Assembly: GCA_022791455.1 (NCBI GenBank)
Contig: JAAVZC010000007.1
Location: forward strand, 62,001 to 126,000
Direction: 5' to 3'
Length of the DNA: 64,000 bases
Source: Eggerthellaceae bacterium
GTDB lineage: Bacteria; Actinomycetota; Coriobacteriia; Coriobacteriales; Eggerthellaceae
A program made the position numbers and the translations under genes. Shown here one piece after another: positions 36,034 through 41,789 of this stretch. The notes beneath the pieces are model-generated. The model did no database searches and was not told where the DNA came from. It saw only the letters and a program-made list of their open reading frames with translations. Position 1 is the first letter of the stretch. Each line of letters opens with the position of its first letter.

Positions 36034-36821
36034 TAGCCTTCGGCTTCTTCCTTCGCCAGCTCGGCGTTCTGCTTCTTGATGCGCTTAGACAGCACAATGC
36101 GCGCCAGCAGCAGCGACACCTCGTAGAGCACAATCATTGCTGCAAACATGAGGAACATGGTCACCGGAGAGGCGTCGGGCGTAACGATGGCGCAGATGAC
36201 CAGCAGGGCCACGTACACCGTACGCCACGACCCGCGCAGCTTCGCATAGGGAATCACGTCGAAGATAACCAGGTAGAAGATGATGAGCGGCAACTCGAAG
36301 GCAAAGCCGAAGCCCAGCTCGAACTTGATGATGATGTCAACGTAGGTCGACATGCGGGGCGCAATGTAGCCCAGACCATCGGCCTGGTCGGTAAGCCATT
36401 GGAACGCCGGATTCAGGATAATGCAGTAGCAGAAGATGGTGCCGATGATGAACAGCGCCACCGCTGCCACGAAGGTGGGCATGAACCACTTGCGCTCTTT
36501 GGGCTTCAGCGCCGGCAGGAAGAAGGCCAGCAGCTGCCAAAGGATAACCGGCGAGCAGGCAACAATGCCGGCCCAGAGCGATATCTGGAAACGCACGGCG
36601 AACGCCTCGAAGGGGTCGATAGCCTGCATCTCCGCCAGCCCGGTAGCCGGGTCGGTCGGCAGGAACTCGGCGATGGGCAGCAGCAGGAACTGGCCCATGG
36701 TGGGAGTGGCCATATAGAAGACCACGATGGCCACAACCAAGCAGGCCACGATGCGCACCAAGCGCATGCGCAGCTCGCCCAGGTGGTCGAAAAGGGGCAT
36801 ACGTGCCGGTCCGATAGGCAT
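36033..36821 (-). CDS. tatC: Twin-arginine translocase subunit TatC
   Basis: A 262-residue integral membrane protein with six hydrophobic segments. Family signatures are the N-terminal PLFDHLGELRMRLVR, the FEAFAVRFQISLWAGIV segment and the later FELGFGFAFELPLIIFYLV containing the conserved Glu. TatC recognises the RR signal of folded cofactor-containing proteins such as the oxidoreductases encoded nearby. It overlaps hypA by one base and follows the tatB-like gene after 3 bp. Confidence 0.96.
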   Translation of the reverse strand: MPIGPARMPLFDHLGELRMRLVRIVACLVVAIVVFYMATPTMGQFLLLPIAEFLPTDPATGLAEMQAIDPFEAFAVRFQISLWAGIVACSPVILWQLLAFFLPALKPKERKWFMPTFVAAVALFIIGTIFCYCIILNPAFQWLTDQADGLGYIAPRMSTYVDIIIKFELGFGFAFELPLIIFYLVIFDVIPYAKLRGSWRTVYVALLVICAIVTPDASPVTMFLMFAAMIVLYEVSLLLARIVLSKRIKKQNAELAKEEAEG

Positions 36822-36824
36822 GAG

Positions 36825-37898
36825 CTACTCCCCTTTCTCTTCCGTGGCGGACGCATCCGCGCTGGTGGACGGTTTGGCGGCCTTGGCCGTGGCCGCTTTG
36901 CGGGCGGCAGCGGCAGCAGCGGCCGGAGAACTGGCGGTCTTGGTCGCCGCAGACTTCGCGGCAGTGGCCTTGGGCTTTGCAGCGGTGGTTTTCTTGGCAG
37001 CAGTCGTGCTCTTAGCCGCCGTCGCCTTCGCAGTCGCGGTCTTGGCAGCAGTCGACTTCGCAGCAGTGCTCTTCGCGGCCGTGGTCTTCGTCGTCGCAGC
37101 CTTCTTAGCGGCCGGCTTTTCTGCAGCGGGCTTCTCTTCGGTCGCCTTCTTCGCGGCAGCCGTCTTCTTGGCCGCCGGCTTGGCAACAGGCTTTTCAGCC
37201 TCCTCCGTCTTGGCAGCTGCTGTCTTTGCCGCGGTCGTCTTCGCAGCGGCAGTCTTGGCGGCGGGCTTGGCCGCCGGCTTCGTCGCCGCCTTCGCAGTCG
37301 CCGCAGCGGCCACAGCAGCAGCCGGCTTCGCCGCGTCGGCCGCCTCGCTCACCTTCGCATCAGCAGCATCGGCAGCAGCAGCCTTTTCTTTTTCGGCAGC
37401 CAAACGGGCCGCGCGCTCGCGGTCGTAGCGAGCCTTGCGCTCCGAGAAGCTCTCCCCCTGCTTGGAAACGCCGGTGGAAGAGGCGGGCTTGTCCGCAGCC
37501 GCCTTCGCCGCCGGACGAGGCGCCGGCTTTGAAGCCGTCTGACCCGTCGTTGCGCTCGACGTGGAAGCCGCCGGGCGCGCCGACGCCTTCGTCACCGTCT
37601 TGCCCGCGTTCTTGCGGGCCTCGGTCACCTCGCGACCCGCCTTCTTCAGGTCGGCCGCGCTCTTCTTCGCCTGCTCAGTGGCCTTGTCAAAGGTCTCCAA
37701 CGGGTTCTTGAAGGGGTCCTCGGCGTTCGGATCGAACACCTCGTTTTTCAGAACACCGCTCATCTCCTCCTGAGCGTTGCGGAATTTCGCAATGAACTTC
37801 CCCAGCGTGCGCGCCATGGCGGGCAGCTTGTCCGGCCCGAAAATCAGAAAGCCGAACAGCAGGATGAGGAAAAGCTCGAATCCTCCGATACCGAACAA
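36825..37898 (-). CDS. tatB: TatA/TatB-family translocase subunit with long Lys/Ala-rich tail
   Basis: A 357-residue protein. Residues 1-21 are the membrane helix (MFGIGGFELFLILLFGFLIF) followed by GPDKLPAMARTLGKFIAKFR, the Tat hinge and amphipathic helix. Ordinary TatA/B proteins are 60-170 residues, but here residues ~165-350 are a low-complexity tail rich in AAK, AKT and PAAK repeats, like histone H1 or actinobacterial nucleoid proteins. The EFG/ELF-like start favours TatB over TatA. The tail is strongly basic and in the cytoplasm, where it could bind RNA, DNA or acidic lipids. The open frame is intact and GCC/AAG-rich. Confidence 0.88.
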   Translation of the reverse strand: MFGIGGFELFLILLFGFLIFGPDKLPAMARTLGKFIAKFRNAQEEMSGVLKNEVFDPNAEDPFKNPLETFDKATEQAKKSAADLKKAGREVTEARKNAGKTVTKASARPAASTSSATTGQTASKPAPRPAAKAAADKPASSTGVSKQGESFSERKARYDRERAARLAAEKEKAAAADAADAKVSEAADAAKPAAAVAAAATAKAATKPAAKPAAKTAAAKTTAAKTAAAKTEEAEKPVAKPAAKKTAAAKKATEEKPAAEKPAAKKAATTKTTAAKSTAAKSTAAKTATAKATAAKSTTAAKKTTAAKPKATAAKSAATKTASSPAAAAAAARKAATAKAAKPSTSADASATEEKGE

Positions 37899-37920
37899 TG
37901 CAATCGTCCTCTCTTTCGAT

Positions 37921-38136
37921 TTACATCGACAAAACGCTGAGCGCTACCGTGGGGATGCCAAGGGCAAGCACCAGGATGACGCAGACAACGATGGTGAATA
38001 TCTTCTTGGTGCGGGCCTCTGCTTCGGCGCGCTCCTTCGCGCGGCGCTCCCGCTCCTCAGCGTCCCGCACCCGCTGCGACATCTGCGCTTTGGTAGCGGT
38101 CTTCTGCTTTTTCGTGCTCTTGTTGTTGCTTCCCAT
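37921..38136 (-). CDS. Small single-pass membrane protein in the tat operon
   Basis: A 71-residue protein. The N-terminal ~45 residues are highly charged and probably helical (MSQRVRDAEERERRAKERAE), followed by one transmembrane helix (IFTIVVCVILVLALGIPTVA). The start at 38136 lies one base after the amidohydrolase stop, implying coupled translation, and the stop is 22 bp before tatB. It is not a recognised Tat subunit. Position and topology suggest a membrane helper, but that is inference. Confidence 0.7.
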   Translation of the reverse strand: MGSNNKSTKKQKTATKAQMSQRVRDAEERERRAKERAEAEARTKKIFTIVVCVILVLALGIPTVALSVLSM

Positions 38137-38137
38137 A

Positions 38138-39493
38138 TTATGCCCTGAGCTTTCCACGAATCTCGATGGCCCGCGCCACGCTGCGCGCCACCTCCACATT
38201 CACGTGCCACTTGTTCTTCTCGAACAGAATGTTGCCGTCCACCATGGTCATCAGCACGTCCGAGCTGGTGCAGGTGTTCACCACGGCGGAAATGGGGTTG
38301 CCGTACGGAGCCTGGTGAGAACTGGAAAGATCCACCGCCACAATGTCGGCGCGCTTGCCAATCTCCAGCGAGCCCACCTTGTCGTCCAGCCCCAGCGCCC
38401 GGGCGCCGCCCAGGGTGGCCAGCTCCAAAATGGTGCCGCTGTCCAGGAAGCGGCGAGTGTTGACCGAGCGGTTCAGCAGCATGCCGATGCGCATCTCGGT
38501 GAGCATGTCGGTGGAATTGGTGGCGGCGGGGCTGCCGGTGCCGAAGCCCACAGCCAAGTCCGCCCGCAAGAACTCGTCCAGCGGCGCCACGCCCATGCCC
38601 AGCTGCGCGTTCTCGCGCGGGCAGGTGGCAATGGACACGTTGTTCTGGCGCAGCGTTGCCACATCGCGATGATCCACGTGCACCGCCTGCACCACCAGGG
38701 TGCGCGGCGCCTGGAACGCGCCCCAGTTCAGCGCGTACTGCACCGGCGACACGCCCGTGGGCATCCAAGGGGGAATCTCCACGAAGCCGCGCTCGTTGCC
38801 CATGGCGTCGACGGAAAACGACGAGGAGCCGTAGCGCACGAAGTTGCACTCCTCGCGGCTGCCGGCCAGGTGAATGGCGTAGGGCAGGTTCTCGCGGGCG
38901 GCAAATTCCGCCGCCGCGCCCATGAGCGCCGGATGAGTGCTGAACAGGTGCGCCGGGGCAATGCCGATGGTTACGCGGTTCGCGTCCACCTCTTCGCCCC
39001 AGTGGAAGATGTCCTTCTTGGCCATCTTCATGGCGTAGTCGATGCGGTTCTTGTCCATGGCGCGCACCTCGCGGTAAATGACCGCGCGCAACCCCAGCTT
39101 CTGGGCCGCCGTCACCGATGCGCCGTTGGAAGTGGTGTCGGAAATGGTGGTGATGCCGCCGGAAAGCGCGTCCAGGCAACCCAGCACCGCCGAGTCGTAC
39201 CAGTCGCTCATCTCCATGAGCGGGGCCTTTTCCGTCACCTTCTTGAGCCAGGTGTTGTAGGGAAGATCGTCCACCATGCCGCGCATCACCGAGTACTCCA
39301 TGCGCGTGTGGGTGTCCACCATGCCGGGCATGATGGCCGCCAGACCGAAGTCGCGCATTTCCTCTCCCGGGTAGCGCAGCTTCATGATGTCGGCGGCGCC
39401 CATGTCGCGAATCACACCGTCGCGGATGAGCACAGCCCCTTCGCTTACGGGGTCAGAGGTAATCGGCAGTATGTAGTGTGCGCTAATGAGCAT
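38138..39493 (-). CDS. Amidohydrolase of the MtaD/SAH-deaminase group, altered metal site
   Basis: A 451-residue protein full-length for the MTA/SAH or aminodeoxyfutalosine deaminase family (PGMVDTHTRMEYSVMRGMVD, then SGGITTISDTTSNGA and LEIGKRADIVAVDL). Compared with remembered family residues, the second His of HxH is Arg (H62-T-R64), the Glu of HLxE is Gly (H208-L-A-G211), the His of AHCVH is Gln269 and the Asp of GTD is Gly320. It may be inactive or use a different chemistry. The start at 39493 is behind GGGGAAA; the longer frame has no similarity. It heads the operon to hypB and is divergent from mtnN. Confidence 0.8.
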   Translation of the reverse strand: MLISAHYILPITSDPVSEGAVLIRDGVIRDMGAADIMKLRYPGEEMRDFGLAAIMPGMVDTHTRMEYSVMRGMVDDLPYNTWLKKVTEKAPLMEMSDWYDSAVLGCLDALSGGITTISDTTSNGASVTAAQKLGLRAVIYREVRAMDKNRIDYAMKMAKKDIFHWGEEVDANRVTIGIAPAHLFSTHPALMGAAAEFAARENLPYAIHLAGSREECNFVRYGSSSFSVDAMGNERGFVEIPPWMPTGVSPVQYALNWGAFQAPRTLVVQAVHVDHRDVATLRQNNVSIATCPRENAQLGMGVAPLDEFLRADLAVGFGTGSPAATNSTDMLTEMRIGMLLNRSVNTRRFLDSGTILELATLGGARALGLDDKVGSLEIGKRADIVAVDLSSSHQAPYGNPISAVVNTCTSSDVLMTMVDGNILFEKNKWHVNVEVARSVARAIEIRGKLRA

Positions 39494-39663
39494 GCAATTT
39501 CCCCATCTTGTCGAGCCGTTGGGCCGCGGGCCGCTCTTTGAGCGGGAAATAATTCCCAAAGAGGGCGCACAGCAAACCCGAATGATACCATGACATCCCA
39601 CAGCGCCTTTACTTAACCTGGGTGTGCGCAATAAATGCAAAAGACAGCGGAAGGAGCGTTGCC

Positions 39664-40365
39664 GTGAAGTTCGGAATTATCGGTGCCATGGACGTGGAAG
39701 TGGCCCTCCTGAAAGAGGCCATGGAGAAGAACGGCCCGGTGCTGCAAAGCTCCCACGGGGCCATGACCTTCTGCGAGGGAACCCTGGGGCGCCACCCCAC
39801 CGTGGTGGTGAAAAGCGGGGTTGGCATGGTGAACGCGGCCCTGTGCGCCCAGATGCTGCTGGACCGCTTCGGAGTGGATCACCTGATCAACACCGGCGTA
39901 GCGGGCTCGCTGGACCGGAAGCTGGACATTGGAGAGGTGCTGGTGGCCACCGCCGCCGTCAACCACCAGATGGACGCCTGCAACTTCGGCTACGCGCCGG
40001 GGCAAGTGCCGGGCATGGACTGCGTCGAGTTCCCCACCGACCCGCTGCTGGCGCAGCGCACCCTGGAATGCGCCGCCCGCCTGCAGCTGCTGGCCACGAG
40101 CGGACTGGTGGCCTCGGGCGACGAGTTTGTGCGCACCGACGAGGAGAAGGCGCGCATCCGCGACACCTTCGGCGCTTCATGCTGCGAAATGGAGGGGGCG
40201 GCCATCGCCCAGGCCTGCTACGTGAACCAGGTGCCCTGCGTTATCGTGCGCGCCATTTCCGACAAAGCGGACGGCAGCGACGCCATGGACTACCCCCAGT
40301 TCGAGCGCCTCGCCGCCCACACCAGCGCTCTGCTGGTAGAAGCCCTGGTGATGTCGTACTCTTAA
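39664..40365 (+). CDS. mtnN: MTA/SAH nucleosidase (possibly aminodeoxyfutalosine hydrolase)
   Basis: A 233-residue cytoplasmic purine nucleosidase. Visible parts are GIIGAMDVEVALLKEAM at the start, NTGVAGSLDRKLDIGEV (phosphorylase-fold core), CCEMEGAAIAQ (ribose-binding Met-Glu) and the catalytic Asp in ISDKAD. It cleaves adenine from methylthioadenosine and S-adenosylhomocysteine. Some relatives act on 6-amino-6-deoxyfutalosine in menaquinone synthesis. The GTG start at 39664 has GGAAGGAG upstream, better than the ATG-like starts before it. It overlaps luxS by 4 bp, tail-to-tail. Confidence 0.93.
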   Translation: MKFGIIGAMDVEVALLKEAMEKNGPVLQSSHGAMTFCEGTLGRHPTVVVKSGVGMVNAALCAQMLLDRFGVDHLINTGVAGSLDRKLDIGEVLVATAAVNHQMDACNFGYAPGQVPGMDCVEFPTDPLLAQRTLECAARLQLLATSGLVASGDEFVRTDEEKARIRDTFGASCCEMEGAAIAQACYVNQVPCVIVRAISDKADGSDAMDYPQFERLAAHTSALLVEALVMSYS

Positions 40366-40865
40366 TCGAGCCAGCCGGGGTAGTTGGTGTGGGCTTCGTC
40401 TAGTTGCTCGAGGGTGTTGGCCAGGTAGCGGCGGGCCCACCAGTGGGCTTGGTTGAGGTCGGCATCGTGATAGTTGCCGCATTCCTCGGGGCTGGCGCCC
40501 GGGATGTCGCCCTCGAAGTCGCGGGCGAACTGGAACAGGCGCGTAACGAGCGGCGCCACGTCGGTCGGCGTCGCTTCGCCGAAAACCACCAGGTAGAAGC
40601 CGGTGCGGCAGCCCATGGGGCCGAAGTAGACCACACGATCCTTCCATTCGGCATCGTTGCGCAGGAAGGTGGCACCCAGGTGCTCCAGGGCGTGCACGGC
40701 AGACGTGTCCATGACCGGCTCGCGGTTGGGGGCGGTCATGCGCAAATCGAAGGTGGTCACTACCGCGCCGCCCGCCGGATCCTCGTCGCGCCGCGACAGG
40801 TAAACGCCCGGCTCCAGCAGCGTATGATCCACCGTAAAACTGGCAATGCGCTCCATATCTGGCAT
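40362..40865 (-). CDS. luxS: S-ribosylhomocysteine lyase LuxS
   Basis: A 167-residue metalloenzyme that splits S-ribosylhomocysteine into homocysteine and the AI-2 precursor DPD. The metal site HALEH (HxxEH, about residues 58-62) and the later Cys in GPMGCRTGFYLV are present, as is an N-terminal FTVDHTLL. With the convergent mtnN it completes the two-step SAH recycling route, so the amidohydrolase next door is not needed for this route. Length and motifs are canonical. Confidence 0.97.
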   Translation of the reverse strand: MPDMERIASFTVDHTLLEPGVYLSRRDEDPAGGAVVTTFDLRMTAPNREPVMDTSAVHALEHLGATFLRNDAEWKDRVVYFGPMGCRTGFYLVVFGEATPTDVAPLVTRLFQFARDFEGDIPGASPEECGNYHDADLNQAHWWARRYLANTLEQLDEAHTNYPGWLD

Positions 40866-40917
40866 CTTTAGCTCCTATTCTCAACGTCGCCCCAATCAGG
40901 GGCGTCATCTACTCAAT

Positions 40918-40980
40918 CGTCATCTCGACCGGAGCGGCGAAGCCGCGTAGTGGAGAGATCTTCGCGACCCCTTCTCGCTC
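40918..40980. repeat. One-arm copy of the CGTCATCTCGACCGG repeat
   Basis: CGTCATCTCGACCGGAGCGG followed by CGAAGCCGCGTAGTGGAGAGATCTTCGCGACC matches the left half of 19568-19668. It abuts the menG/ubiE stop at 40982. Confidence 0.7.
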
Positions 40981-40981
40981 G

Positions 40982-41767
40982 CTACTCTGGCTTGCGGGCC
41001 GTGTGCACTGCCGCGATGCCGCCGGTGTAGTTCTTCCATTGCACGTCCACGAAGCCCGCTTCCTCCAGCATGCGGGCAAATTCCCGCTGGTCGGGGAAGG
41101 CCTTGATAGACTTCGACAGGTACACGAATCCGTCCTTGTCGCCGGTAATGAGGCCGCCCCAGAACGGGATGAGGTGCTTCAGGTAGAAGTGGTACAGCCC
41201 CCGCCACACGCGGTTCGGCGGCGTGGAGAACTCCAGGCAGGTGAACGACCCGCCCGGCTTCAGCACCCGGTACATTTCGGAAAGCGCCTGCTGCCGCTTG
41301 GGCATGTTGCGGATGCCGTAAGCCATGGTCAGCGCGTCGTAGGACTCGTCCCCGTAGGGAATTTCCTGCGCGTCCACCACTTCGAAGTCCATGGGCACGC
41401 CCTCGCCGGCCCCCGTTGCGCGGTGGGCGCGGGCCACGTCCAGCATTTCGTCCACCAAATCGGTGCACTGGATGTGGGCAGGGCGCTTGGCGCGGGCTAC
41501 CGTGAAGGCCACGTCCCCCGTGCCGCCGGCGATGTCGATCACGTCGTCTTCCGGCTGAATGTCCGCCTGGCGCATCATGCCCGCCAGCCACAACTTGTAG
41601 GAGCCGAAGCTGGAGATGGCGTTGAAACGCTCGTACTTCTTGGCGATGGTGGCGAAGATGTGTTTCACCCGCTCGCTCGACAGTTCCGCCTCGGCGGCAC
41701 GGCCGGTAGCGGTGTCGATGGACGCGGGCGCGGGTTCTTGGGTTTGTGCGATGTCATTCTTTTCCAT
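40982..41767 (-). CDS. menG: Demethylmenaquinone methyltransferase (MenG/UbiE)
   Basis: A 261-residue SAM-dependent methyltransferase of the UbiE family, last step of menaquinone synthesis. It carries the SAM loop VIDIAGGTGDVAFTVAR (about residues 77-93), DEMLDVARAH, the family segment YDALTMAYGIRNMPKRQQAL and FLEFSTPPNRVWRGLYHFYL-like sequence near 180. The start is uncertain: ATG at 41767 or 41779 and neither has an ideal ribosome site. It lies 22 bp after the tsaB-rimI-tsaD fusion on the same strand. Menaquinone is the likely electron pool of the reductases here. Confidence 0.92.
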   Translation of the reverse strand: MEKNDIAQTQEPAPASIDTATGRAAEAELSSERVKHIFATIAKKYERFNAISSFGSYKLWLAGMMRQADIQPEDDVIDIAGGTGDVAFTVARAKRPAHIQCTDLVDEMLDVARAHRATGAGEGVPMDFEVVDAQEIPYGDESYDALTMAYGIRNMPKRQQALSEMYRVLKPGGSFTCLEFSTPPNRVWRGLYHFYLKHLIPFWGGLITGDKDGFVYLSKSIKAFPDQREFARMLEEAGFVDVQWKNYTGGIAAVHTARKPE

Positions 41768-41789
41768 GGCGAGCAGCATACCCCATCCG

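Noticed and set aside
37898-39541. Plus-strand open frame of 547 codons opposite the amidohydrolase gene
   Set aside because: The minus-strand frame has clear amidohydrolase family sequence; this one has none.
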